Positions 33,347 to 45,056 of a stretch of 64,000 bases of DNA are shown piece by piece (the stretch's first letter is position 1; each line of letters opens with the position of its first letter). The DNA is from Pagrus major. Taxonomy: Eukaryota; Chordata; Actinopteri; Spariformes; Sparidae. The notes beneath the pieces are model-generated. The model made no database searches. It was given only the letters and a program-made list of their open reading frames with translations, and was not told where the DNA came from. The stretch covers positions 15,696,197-15,760,196 of the forward strand of contig NC_133230.1 of the NCBI RefSeq assembly GCF_040436345.1, read 5' to 3'. The translations under genes and the position numbers were made by a program.

Positions 33347-34148
33347 ATGCTGAAACACATTAAGGGCCCACTAGTTTATATATGACACCTTATCTTAAAG
33401 TTGTAATATGTAACATTTTTCCGCATTAAAATGTAAATGAATCATCCCAAACGTTTCCAACAATGTTCAAACCCAGAGAAATGTGTAATTTTATTCAAGA
33501 TAATGGTGTTTTTCATTTGGTCGCCTGTTGCTATAGTAACTTCCAGGGACACATCAGATTATACTCAGTGAGGAAGGAAGTCGTGAATGTGACTAAATGT
33601 AATGTGAATAAAACTTTAGCACATTACCTCTTCAGTGGACATTTCTGCACGAGTCCTGCACACAAACACATGCTCTAAAATCAAGCTGACAGGCACTTTA
33701 TATGAAGGTGTACTGTATCTGTATATTTCCTATATGCACTTTGCAACTGTAATGCTGTCAGTACTTTTGTACGATGTCTTATTATATATTAATGTATAAA
33801 ACAATTCACATTACGATGTCCTGGAGGCTCCTTGTTGGTAACTCACAGCCTATATAGTTCCATATTTATGACATTTTACATTAAACGTTAAATGCGTTGA
33901 AATTACATCTTCAACATTTCGCCTACCAGTGCATAATGACTTCAGGGAAGAATCTTCTCTCTCATTAATATTGTCTCTCTTTCAGAATCAGAATCAGAAT
34001 CAGAAATATTTCATTTATCCCGAGGGGGAAACTGGATGTGCTACAGCAGTTCCTTCTAGAATAAAAATATCCCACTCTAGATATAAAGAAGATATAAACA
34101 GAGAAGGAGAATGAGACACAGGAGTAATTAAGAGTCAAATATATACAG

Positions 34149-34742
34149 TAGGGATGCACGATATGGATTTTTTCAGTCGATAACGATAACCGATAATTAT
34201 TTCACGTTTTTGTATTTTAAAAATGAGTTCATAACCTGTAGTTTATGCACCTCTGAGGGAAAAAAGGCTAAGATGTAGCAGGCAAAGACGGATGATTTAT
34301 TATTCATAGCTCTAATAAAATTAATTGTGTGAAACTCGTAGACTTTTTCCCTCCTCTCTGAACACTTGCAGAACATGTACTGCAGGTCACAGTTGCGTTG
34401 TCTTCTTCTGAACTTGAAAAAAAAAAACGCCCACTCCAGTGACGACATGTGTGGCTCTTGTCTACATTGCGTGGCTCTACACTGGTGCAACAGCTCTACG
34501 TCACAATCGCGATAACAGCATCGTTGTTCTTATTCTTCTCTGTGTTTATTGCCGGCTGGCAAACCAACTTTAAATGTGCATGCCGCCACATATGGGTGTA
34601 AATGCTGCACTAGTTAAATCAACTGAATTAATTTGGCTTTTTATTATCGGTTCTATTTATCTGCTATAATTTCATTATCTGCCTATAATTTTCCATTATC
34701 GGGCCGACAATTTATCAGTTCGATATATATCGTGCATCTCTA
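34149..34742. mobile_element. 594-bp non-autonomous DNA transposon with 16-bp TIRs
   Basis: The left end TAGGGATGCACGATAT (34149-34164) is matched by the right end ATATCGTGCATCTCTA (34727-34742) in inverted orientation, with one mismatch. The interior has no transposase. It is a MITE-type element, probably related to hAT elements with similar ends, which is an inference. Confidence 0.7.
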
Positions 34743-34994
34743 ATATAAAGTACTAAAAATATGAAAATAACAAAAAATTGTGTATTATATCTATAGTACT
34801 ACAAATAAACAAAATACTACAATGATAACACAAATTTGACTTTTGTGACATATTGATGTTGTAACTGCATTTTAGCAGGTTGAAAAAATACATCTTAGGT
34901 ATTCAGATATTTTTTGTGTCCTCTAAAGAACTTCCTGTGGTTCAAAATTAAAGGTTTTATGACGGCTAAATTTTACTTCATGCGGCCAAAACTA

Positions 34995-35215
34995 CAGGGT
35001 GGATTTAAACCTTGAGCCTCAGGCGTGCAGTTTACCAGGTGAGTTATTTATCAGACCATGTTTTGGTCATCCAACCTTGGAACATTAGCCTATTTGATGA
35101 AGGTTGAATGACCAAAACATGGTTTGTATTACAGCTGATAAATAGCTCTCCTGGTAAAGTGCACGTCTCATGTAAGCTACTGAGGTTGAGGCTCGGGGTT
35201 TAAATCCTCCAGTGG
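34995..35215. repeat. Palindrome of two tRNA-like arms
   Basis: Left arm 34995-35077 and right arm 35102-35215 are inverted copies. The right arm carries TAGCTCTCCTGGTAAAG (A-box-like) and GGTTTAAATCC (B-box-like); the left arm has their reverse, with two deletions of about 22 and 12 bases. The spacer is about 24 bp. It looks like two SINE heads joined head to head. Confidence 0.65.
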
Positions 35216-36145
35216 AAGTCGAATAGACGTCTTGTGGATATGATTTTGCTCAGAGGGAATGGTCGAGTCCCTCAAAAGTAAAAGAGGGCAGGAGGGTTTT
35301 ATAATTATTTTTCGTTTTTCACGTGGGCGGTAAAAAGCAGACGGTCCCTGACATCAAGCGATGCAAATCCGCCTTTTGTTCTCGCCGTGGAGCTGGCCAC
35401 GGTGCTGAAATGGGTCCACTCAAAACTCGTGACACATTATCACGGCTACAATTTTCCCTCTGTGAGTGGAAAAAGACATAATTTCAATAAGAGTGTGTGT
35501 AAATGGAAGGACCGTGAATTCACATCCACACACACGCATAAGATACACGCACCACACGCACGCACACGCCCTCTCTGATATCTCGACAGCATGTAAACAA
35601 TGAGCCCACATGACAGCAGGCTGCACACACCCGACCTGCGCACACTTCAAACGAGTCACGATCTGGACCGGCTCGGCTCGGCTCGTCAGCAACCTTACAG
35701 TGTTTATTTTAAAAACACAGAAAGCCTCTGGGCGCACATCACATCTCTCTCCACCGCTCAGTCCTTTATTCCCACCAGCAGAGTCTCTCCTCGGCTCGTC
35801 TCTTATGTTAAGACTGCCATCTGCCATCAGTCACTAAATCCTATCTGCCTTCCGCCCTTCAGCCCCAATATAAGCTCAGAGAGCAGCACTCAGTTCATCT
35901 GGCTCTGATCAGGTACATACATGAATGATAAACATTAAACGTGATTTGTGTCACTGTAACAATGGATGGCTTTTTATTTATTTATTTATTTATTATATAG
36001 TTCAGAGTGTAACCAACGACGACATCTGGCGACGAGCTGCAAACAGCAAACCGTGTTTATGTTGCTGCTGTGCTTCAAGTATATGACTTTGCAAAAGTTA
36101 ACGAGAACTTCAATGTGATGGGAACTGGGAGAAGTATACAGATCA

Positions 36146-36147
<2 letters not shown>

Positions 36148-36202
<55 letters not shown>

Positions 36203-36203
36203 A
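36148..36203. repeat. GAAA tetranucleotide microsatellite
   Basis: About 13 units of GAAA on the + strand, intergenic between celf3 and rprd2. Confidence 0.9.
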
Positions 36204-36307
36204 AACGTACTTAACTATAAACAGCCTAAAGTATCAAAGTACCACAGAATATACAACTGGATTTTTATTTACTCTTAATTAAAAGCTAATTTTAAGTACT
36301 TCATATT

Positions 36308-36668
36308 AACGGGGCACTGTGTAGTTTTAGAGAAGAAATCCAAACTCAGAATTTTAATAGTTACAATATCAATGAGGTAATAAAACAACCTCAGACATAT
36401 TTATCTTTTCCATAACTGAATAAACAAGTTGTTCTCAGAGGACTATAAGGTCCCCAGAGCACTGTTTGAAGCTAGAAAGGTGGCAGGGTCCGCCACATAT
36501 AAACAAAGTAAAACTGTATGAGATTGTGTTGACCTTCTAGGTCAGTTCGTTTATTCATGAAAACAAAAATAATTTGTTTATTTAGGTATAGAAAAAAAAT
36601 ATCCGTCAATGAAGATCTTTCTCTTCTGATTAAAATGTCTTCCTCAAAACTACATAATGCACCTTTAA
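36308..36668. mobile_element. TIR element, copy A
   Basis: Left end CGGGGCACTGTGTAGTTTT and right end AAAACTACATAATGCACCTT are inverted. The interior includes GAATAAACAAGTTGTTCTCA. No ORF. Confidence 0.55.
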
Positions 36669-38209
36669 GGCTGTCAAAAGTATCAGTACTTTCTCAGCAC
36701 CATGTGTTTAAAACGATATATCAACATTTGTTAGTAGTGAAAGTATCAAAGCTCTATTGAAAGAGGTATAGTCGATTTTTTATTTTTTATTTTTGCTTGT
36801 TTTTTAATGTATCAAACATAAGTTTGAACTTCTGGTATCATGACAATCTTACTTCATATACTGTCGGATAGTAAAACCTCTGACGGTCCATTTCTGCTTT
36901 CAATTCGGTCATAAATCTTATTTTATTTTAAACAAGCGAGAAAAAAATGTGCAGTAAGAGTTTTTTAATCTGTATCTTGGAAAAATAAATATGAAAAATG
37001 AAGCCTGGTTTAAGAAAAATTACTTCAAAGAGCAAAAGTTTTGCACACCTGTGGATCGACGGGTGCGTAGGAGAAGACCAAGGGTCGACAAAATAATATA
37101 ACATGATGAAGGTCAGTGTTATAAAACGTTGCTATTACATTTTTCCCGATAAATAATGGCTGGAAATTTTTTTCATGCAGAATGTTTTTAAAAAAAGCTG
37201 AGCTATGGACTAAATGGCTCAATAAGGAGGAGACGTTTGAAATGAACAAATGTAATCACAATCTAGAAAGGTGGTCACATGTAAAATGTTAAATAACGGA
37301 GTAAAAAATGCAGTATTTCCCTCTGAAATAATGGGTAGACTTAGTATAAAGAGCAAGCTCCTCCGAGTCGTACTCAAGTAAATTGTAGCTGAGTACAATA
37401 ACTTAGTTATGTATGGTTATATTCCACCTGGGGGTGTTATTATATCAGATTTTCAGTATGCAATTATTGTCGCCTTAAGAATTCACAATAACATTATTGT
37501 GATATCCATAGAAAATATGCAGAAGACAAAATGAGAATGTAAAGAAACAGAAATAATTTAAGAGGCACTGGATTATTTAAAGTATAGTATCACGTGTGCA
37601 TTATAAACACGATATCAATATTTCATATCATGGTTATCAACATTTTCGCTAAAACGTGGCATCCCTGACTCCACCACTGGCTTTAAATGAATGAGGGAGC
37701 AGTAAAATACTCCACAAGCAGCCTGATCTGTAACTCAGATGAAGGTTATCAACCGTCTTTGCTTTGTCTTTTCTGGTGAAATCTACAGATCTCCATATTG
37801 GATGATTCTGGGATAAACTGAAGGATTACTGCTCCCCCTATTTCTCAGGTTAAGAAAAAATATTGAAAACGCCACTGGAATATGTGACAAGAGGCGTAGT
37901 CACAAAGTTATTTCGGAGCTCCATGAAAAGCTAACACGGCAAGCTGTAAGAAAATAACAAACAGCACAACCTTGTTTTATTTTGATATGAAGAATAGTTC
38001 TTTATTTCACAAAAACACACATTTAATGGACATTTGTTTTACATACTGGAGGAGTGTGAATGCCTGTGAAGTAATTGTGTGTATGAAAGACAGATGCTGA
38101 CAAAGAGAAGAAGAATTAAATGTTTAACCAGTATTCAATAATCCTGTCTGTACTTACTCCTCTGTCCAGCCTCCCTGCTCTCCCGTGATTCCTCCCAAAC
38201 ACTCGACTA

Positions 38210-38210
<1 letters not shown>

Positions 38211-38244
<34 letters not shown>
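38211..38244. repeat. CA microsatellite
   Basis: Pure CA on the + strand, intergenic. Confidence 0.9.
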
Positions 38245-38247
<3 letters not shown>

Positions 38248-39269
38248 GAAAGAGAGAGAAACAATTTCATCACATTTATTTTCTCCCTCCCTGTATTGAT
38301 TGTTTTGATTTCCTGCTGGTGCCACTCAGTTTGGGATGTATTAAGCTGGAGGTGGCTTACTCACACAGCGCTCACGTCAGACCGTGAAGAGCCTTCGCTG
38401 GGAGCGGTGCAGGATTCAAAGAGGAGACAGCCACTGCAGCATCAACCTTCCCCGAGTTAACATGTGGAAAAGGTTCCCATCACATCAGACACATCAAAGT
38501 GTCGCTCCGGCTCCCTGAGGAGGAAAACAGGAGGGGGGAGGGGATGAAACAGGAAATAGGTTAAAATGCAAGGGAAGGAAGATTTATGCAACATTCAGGA
38601 AAGTAAACATTATTTCTCACTCAGAATAAATAACTAAACAAACACTATTATTCATTATGGCACACTTTAAGCACAATAAACAACATCGACATCTGAAGGT
38701 TGCGATTCTTGCATCATTTTGTATTGTGCTGCGGCTGCTGCTCACCTCACAAATCAGACTAATAACGTGAAAGTGACCCTGAGTGGAAGAAAAAAATGCC
38801 ACTTTTAGACCCAGTTCTTCAAATGTGGCTTCACTAATTCAAGCTAACTCAATGTGAAGAGCCTCAAATAATCCTTTTTATCCTCAGACAGCTAATTTGG
38901 TACTTTGAAAGCCATTTTGAGGATTGGCTCGGTAATCCTTGGTGAAATTATCTTGAATAACAGAGCACTCTTATGTTGAAATGAAGGCAAAAAGAGGACA
39001 GAGTTGAAACCATGATCATGTGATTGCAGTTACATTAGGTTAAGGTGTTTTGGGGGAATAGATTCATTTATAGGTCTCTTTTATGTGTGTTCATGCACTG
39101 TCACTGCTTTTATACTGCTCTACTTATGCTCCACAATGATTTCACACTTGATTACAGTTAAACGGCAAAATATGTTTAGATACGAGTTGAAAATGTGGTA
39201 CAACTATTAGGAATGTTGGTGCATGATTGGCGAAGGTTTTCCCTGATCAAAGGGATTTCTGTACTTCAT

Positions 39270-39830
39270 TACAGTGTTGTAAAAAGTACTTAAAAGTGAT
39301 ACTTGACAATAAACAAAGATACTGTGTGAAAATATTACTTTGGTAAAAGTGAAAGTCACTCATAAATAGTGCTTGAGTAAACATCTATCAAGTATCGATT
39401 ATTAAATCTACTTAAGTATCAAAAGTACAAGTAAAAGTAAATTATATCTACATTTACATGTTTTTTACACTGTGTACTATGGGTCGATCGATTATCAGCC
39501 TGGGCTATTATTGAATCCCATATTTAGCATTTTTGTGATTATGAGATTTTTTTTTGTAATCCGATTGCCAATTAAATTAATTCTTTAAAAAAATGTGCTG
39601 CTTTGGATCTGACGCTGCATGCAATCTGCAAAGTAACTAGTAACTAAAGCTATCAAATAAATGTAATGGAGTTAAAAGTACAATATTTGCCTCTAAAATG
39701 TAGTTGACTGGAAATGGAAAGTAGCGGAAAATGGAAATACTCAAGTAAAGTGCAAGTACCTCAAACTGAACTTGAGTACAGTACTTGAGTAAATGTACTT
39801 GTGTGATGGGATGTAACTAAGTTTTTAAGA
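39270..39830. repeat. 'AGTACTTGAGTAAATGTACTT' type dispersed repeat
   Basis: Contains GTAAAAAGTACTTAAAAGTG at one end and AGTACTTGAGTAAATGTACT at the other, with AAATGGAAATACTCAAGTAA inside. Other copies are at about 55.18-55.48 and 61.85-62.97 kb. Confidence 0.55.
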
Positions 39831-41163
39831 GTTCAACTGACAATTTTGTATTTTGATGTCATATTTAATATCATGTGTTCAGTTTGGTCCTTTTTTAAAA
39901 TACAAAATGTAATTTTGTTTTGTTTTTAGGTAAAAGTTCAGGAAGCTTTTCATCATGAAAATTAAATAGAGATAATTACCCATTACAACAATGTCATTAT
40001 AAATCTAAGAAAGGGTGCCTTTTGAGATTAAATCTTTCAGCTTAACGTCAATAACTGAACTTTTGCGGGATTTATCTAATGGAGATGTTGCCATGACAAC
40101 AGTTGCAGATCAATAGTAAACCAGCTTTGAAGGACTAAACAAATCCAGATGTAGGCCTATGTCAAATCATCGACATTACAATATGGATAACTTAGTTGTC
40201 CACAGACGAGGAACAGGACCCTGAGCACGTTGCTGTACTTTTCTATTTCAGGGAGGTTTATTATCAATCTGATTGCCGCTTCCTGCCTCAGATTTATTAC
40301 CCGAAGAAACTATAATGTGCTGAACTCACAATTTTTCCCCATTATTTCCACGACATCGAATTTTGAACAGTTGCACGAATGCTGCCTGGTTAAAATCGAA
40401 ACTAATTTCCCCAAACACAGGCTGTAATGATTGTCTTAATTAAGGCCGGACGGATTAATCAGGTACAACCTGATCAGGATGCTCATTTCTGCTAAAGTGA
40501 GTATGAATGTAAAACATCTCGTTTAAGGTTACCAGTTAGGATTTATTATTTATTTCTTCACTAACAAAATGGAGATCATTTAAAGTTTTGGTGATGGTTT
40601 AATAATTAACTCTAAGAGGAAAAGTCTAGTTTGATAACTGTGATAAGCAGATTTATTTCTCTTTAAGAGCATGAAATCAAAAGTTTTACACTTGCAATCT
40701 AACGTGGCACTGAACAGAGTACAATCAGATTTGATTTAGCAAATGAATGAATCAAGGAGGACTTTAATACTTGTTTTGCAATTGTCTAATTGATCTTATT
40801 GACGTTTTCCTTTCAAACTTCACATTGAAGCTCCATGTGAAGTCGGTGTGGCATCAGATTAGGTGTCCATCACAGCCCTCTCCTCAATTAAAGAGGCATT
40901 AGAGGAGTCAGGGAGCCTTCTACTGTGCTATGAGGGAAACAGACATGTTTTCCAGAGGGAAACCATGAACCCTAAACTGGAAATGTGTTCAGTTCTACCC
41001 CAGCACAGTAGAAAACAGTGAAGAGGAAGGATTAAAAGTAGGACCAAATGGACTCTTATGAAGATATGGTTGATTTTTAAGTGCTAAAAGATGAGCTGAT
41101 GTGTAACTGTTAAGACTACAAACCAAAAAACTATGCAGGTTCAGAAGGTTCAGACTAACTTGC

Positions 41164-41541
41164 ACAGTAAGTTCACTCAAATATCATTATCCAGTCACCC
41201 CCATGCTGTTGGTAAAGTTTTGTAGTCCACAAAACATTTCTGGAGCTTCACAGCAAAACAATGTTGCAGTATTGTCATAAACAACTGAAGTACATGGGGA
41301 CTTTAAAAGTTTTAAAAACCAAAAAAAAGTAAAATAAAAACATAAAATGTCTCCAACATCTGGCGTAATACGACTCTACAGATATCAAGTAGATAACAAG
41401 TCCCCATCTACTTGAGTTGTTTAGGAGAATGCTTCAACACTGTTTTGCTGTGAAGCTCCAGAAATGTTTTGTGTTCTACAAAACTTCACCCGAAGAAATA
41501 ATGACTGAATTTTCATTTTTGGGTGAACTTCTTCTTTAAGT
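41164..41541. mobile_element. Dispersed foldback element, copy 3
   Basis: Starts GTAAGTTCACTCAAATATC and ends TTTTTGGGTGAACTTCTTC. The inner inverted blocks CTGGAGCTTCACAGC and GCTGTGAAGCTCCAG are present. Lies between celf3 and rprd2. Confidence 0.7.
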
Positions 41542-42319
41542 AATGTCTTAAGTATATATCAGTGGAGAGTTAAACATAATGAACTCCACAGAAAATAGAG
41601 CCTCATAAATAAATCACATGTAGAAATCTATTCTTGCTTCCGAGCCAATTTGAAACCTCTGCCCAACCTGTGCTAAAAAGAGATGCAACACGAGACTCAT
41701 CTGTTTTCTACAACTGACTACACTGAGTAACTATACAGACATTTACAGTCGGTTAACTGAGCTCTGAGGAAGCCAATGAAAATGTTTGAGATTTTATGAA
41801 ATGACCAATTAAACAAACTCACTAATATTAAATAGGCACATCCACACAGGCTTTTCATGTGACATGTCAAAGAAGTATATACACTATTATTTAACAGAAA
41901 TGGCTGCATCCTTTTGGCAGGAACAGGAAGTATCTAAATGCTACAAAAAATATAACTAGTTAATGTTTCAAATACAGTAAATGTACCTCATTTCGAAGAG
42001 TTAATTTTCCCTCTCTGGAATAATGTTGCATGGCAATAGCAACTTATTTTAGACAGCTTACGAACACTTTGGTGGATCAAACGCTTCCTTAAGACTTTTT
42101 AAAAAATACGTTTGAGTATTAAAATAGTGATATTGACCTCAAATAGCATATTTCTTCAAAACGCATGAAACTGTGTGATGCAACCTGTGCTTACTTAACT
42201 GGACTTCAAAGAGACATAGGTATGCTAATTTCTCTGGTGATGGACAAGTTTAGGCCTGTATAGCAGATGAGTAGCAGGGCAGTGGTGCAACAGGATCAGA
42301 GGAAAGGAAAAAAAACAAC

Positions 42320-43275
42320 ACAGTTTTTCAAACTCAGATTTTTATTAGTCAGTACAAGTAAAATGAAACTGAAGCCGAGTATCTTCATCCCCTCCAAAAA
42401 TGCACTTCTTCTGCGTCGGTGTTGGAGGCTGAAAAAAATAACTCTCACACGTCTTTCTCCCATCGATTATGACTTGTGCCGCACTCCTTCAAGGAGCTTT
42501 GCGAGACGTAAAACTAACGCCGAAAGGGATCTTGCGCAGTGAAAGAGTGCATCGCTTTACAAATATAACATTCGGAGTTGGAACAAACGTGTATTTTAGA
42601 AGGAACATAAATTCTATAACATACACTCTGTTTTTCATGTGAAATTTAAATTAACGCTTTAGCAAAAGTTACTGCGATAGTACTGCTGATGAGTAGGAGG
42701 AGAAATTGCTCACTGAAAAACTAAATAACAGCAGAAACATTGCATCGACTTCATTCTTTTCTCGCTCTCTTAGCAAAAAATTATCTTCGGATCCAAAATC
42801 TGGGACTAGTGGATTTAGACTCGACCGCATGCTCACACGCGTAACATGCACACACTCTGACCTCTAAAAAACTGACACTAAATTACATACTTAATGCAAT
42901 GCTTCATACTGGAGCAAATAACACAAAAAGTGAATTATATATATCCACCTCTTATTTTCTTTAATCTTCTGTCTTCGCTCTTCAGCTCAGCAGCCCTCTC
43001 AGAGCCTCCGACCTCTTTTACATCTCCTGGTGTTGTCTCTTGTTCTCCTCCATTCTCTTCTCTCGCTGTTTGTTTTTCTCCTGGCAGCTGCTGAATTAAT
43101 TCTTCTTCAGTCTAACTTTGTCTCCTGATGCCCACCTTGCACCACACACATTTTCCATTTCAGATTTTTATGACCGGTGTGGGGCTCAACACTGAGGAAA
43201 TTACAAGTCTTAAAGTCCTGCCCCCGCCTTCATGACATCCACAGTGTTTTAAAGAGTTCAAAGCTACATGTCTGG
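42320..43275 (-). other. rprd2: rprd2 3'UTR
   Basis: About 0.95 kb from the stop codon to a canonical polyadenylation signal. It is A/T-rich with no repeat seen. The end is inferred from the signal at 42346-42341. Confidence 0.6.
42341..42346 (-). terminator. rprd2: rprd2 polyadenylation signal AATAAA
   Basis: Minus-strand AATAAA followed about 25 nt later by TGTTGTTTTTTTTCC, a good GU/U-rich downstream element. It is the first canonical signal with such a context after the stop. Confidence 0.65.
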
Positions 43276-45056
43276 TCAGTATCGTGGGGGTGGAAATGGT
43301 CTTTTCGGCGCGAACATTGGCCCCCCTCCTCTTGGGCCTGGACGTTTGCCTCTCATCCTTGGATCAGGGCCGTGGAACCGAGGGAATGGTGCACGTGGGG
43401 GTCCTCTGGGGTGTTGGTGGTGTGCTGAGTGGGGAGGCCGATGTGGAGGCCGCAAACCAGGATGACGTATTTCAGGATGAGGTGGGGGTCTCCTTGGAGC
43501 AAAGCGCGGAGGAGGGGGGCTGTGACGTTGGAAGTCGTGGGCGAAGTAAGGGTCCTCTGAGGGTGAGAGAGGGGGAGTCAGGCGTGCTCGAACTCTGGTG
43601 TAGTGGTGTGGAGGGCTGCCTGGCCTGTAATATGGTTCCTCTGTGTGGTGGTAAGGCTCTTCTTGAAAGAAGGGGGCATCGGGACGGTGGAGGTCATCGT
43701 GGTAAAACTCGGGTTCTTCTTGGTAACGCAGATTCTCTGGGTGATGGCGTAAATCCTCAGGGTGAGGAGGGCGAAAATCCTCAGGGTGAGGGGGGCGAAA
43801 ATCCTCAGGGTGAGGAGGGCGAAAATCCTCAGGGTGAGGGGGGCGAGGCCGGTCATACAGCGGTTCATCTGAATGAAACATGGATTTGTGTTGATGGTCG
43901 TGGACCACCATCCCACTGATGACACTATCGACTCCGGACCCATGCACCTCCCCTGTGTTTGCGCGGGGCATTGGCTGCTGTTCTTGGGGAATCATTGCAC
44001 CACTGGGCACAGGAGGAGGCGCCTTAAAACTATGAGGAGGTGGAGGGAACTTCGGGACAGGGGGGAGGGTGTTTCTGAAGTAATCAGGTGGTGCAGAGGC
44101 GCCTTGCTGGGATCCTAACTCTTGAGGTTGCTCGACTTGGTATGGATAAAGTCCTGACGTCTTGTTTTCTCCAGCCCCTCCAGGCACCATCACATTGTAG
44201 CCTCCGGGTTGCTGAGAGTTCCCCTCTGGGTAAATGTCACCATACCAACCCCTTTCTCTCCCCCGCTGAAAGCCTTCAACTGTCTGTGAGCTATTGGCAA
44301 TGCCTGGGGCTCTTTCTCCAGGCACTGGCCCTCCAGGTTTTTCAGAAATCTGCTGGTAATGTGCAACAGGTGTAGTGATGCCGCGCTCCGACATCTCCTG
44401 TTTGCCATATGGGTAAGGCTGGTAGACCTGTCCGTTCTGAGCCATATCTGGCGGCAGGTGAGCTTGCTGTTGGGGATTGTTGGGGTTCTTCTGACTGTTG
44501 TTCTGGTATGCAACAGGAGCCGTTTCAAAAGTTTCTCCAATAGATGACTGATTTGTGTTGGAAATTAACGGAGCCACCGCAGGCTTGTCCATGATCTCAT
44601 CTTGAGTTGGTGTGCCTCCGCCCTCGTCCCGCACTGGAGTCCCATCCTGCGTGTCTGCCCCAGTTACTGGACTGAGGGTATCCCCTCCCTGCACTGGGTG
44701 TGAAGAGAAATCCAGGTCAAATGCACTAAAAGCTGGATTCCCCTGCAGGAAGCTGTGGATTTTAGACTCTAAACTCTTGGAAGACAAGGACGTTTCAGGC
44801 TCTTTTGTCAACTCCATGTCTGTATGGAGAGCCTGGACCAGGGCAGAGGCTGGGTTGGACGCCTGAGGGGGCTTTTGGGAGCTTGTGCTCTGCCTCACAG
44901 TAGAGCTGCCTGAAGAAGGCACAGGTGTAACAGAGGACGGGCTCTGAGAGGGCACTGCTGATGCAGATGTGGATGAGGGAGAGGGAGGAACCTTGCCTGT
45001 ACTGGAAGAGTCTGAAGAGACATTTGCAGCTGGGCTGCTCAGGAGAGAAGTGATGC
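43276..45056 (-). CDS. rprd2: rprd2 coding exon 10 (large C-terminal exon)
   Basis: 1781 nt, residues about 514-1106. The acceptor is TTCTTCACTCAG. It encodes a disordered Pro/Gln/His-rich tail with [20 protein letters not shown], then [29 protein letters not shown] tandem repeat (minus-strand 43853-43754) follows, and it ends KRPFPPPRY with TGA at 43278-43276. The opposite strand is also open for 211 codons, which is a composition effect. Confidence 0.95.

Larger units (their letters stand above)
32804..42319. other. Intergenic region between celf3 and rprd2
   Basis: 9.5 kb with no supportable coding exon. Besides the elements listed separately, 33.40-33.62 and 32.81-32.91 kb share a TCGCCTGTTGCTAT-type repeat. 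The celf3 first exon and promoter probably lie in its left part. 35.3-35.9 and 38.34-38.52 kb are the least repetitive, GC-richer candidates. Confidence 0.5.

Noticed and set aside
35110..35215. Possible tRNA gene
   Set aside because: A-box and B-box-like words are present, but the arms do not form a proper cloverleaf by eye and the sequence lies in a palindromic repeat. It is treated as a SINE head.
38345..38500. Candidate first exon of celf3
   Set aside because: Minus-strand donors such as GTGAGT occur at about 38360, in a moderately GC-rich stretch, but nothing ties this to celf3. Too uncertain to annotate.
43284..43919. 211-codon + strand ORF opposite rprd2 exon 10
   Set aside because: It is the shadow of the real coding exon: Gly/Glu-rich, repeats mirror the RPPHPED minisatellite, and there is no splice or family support.
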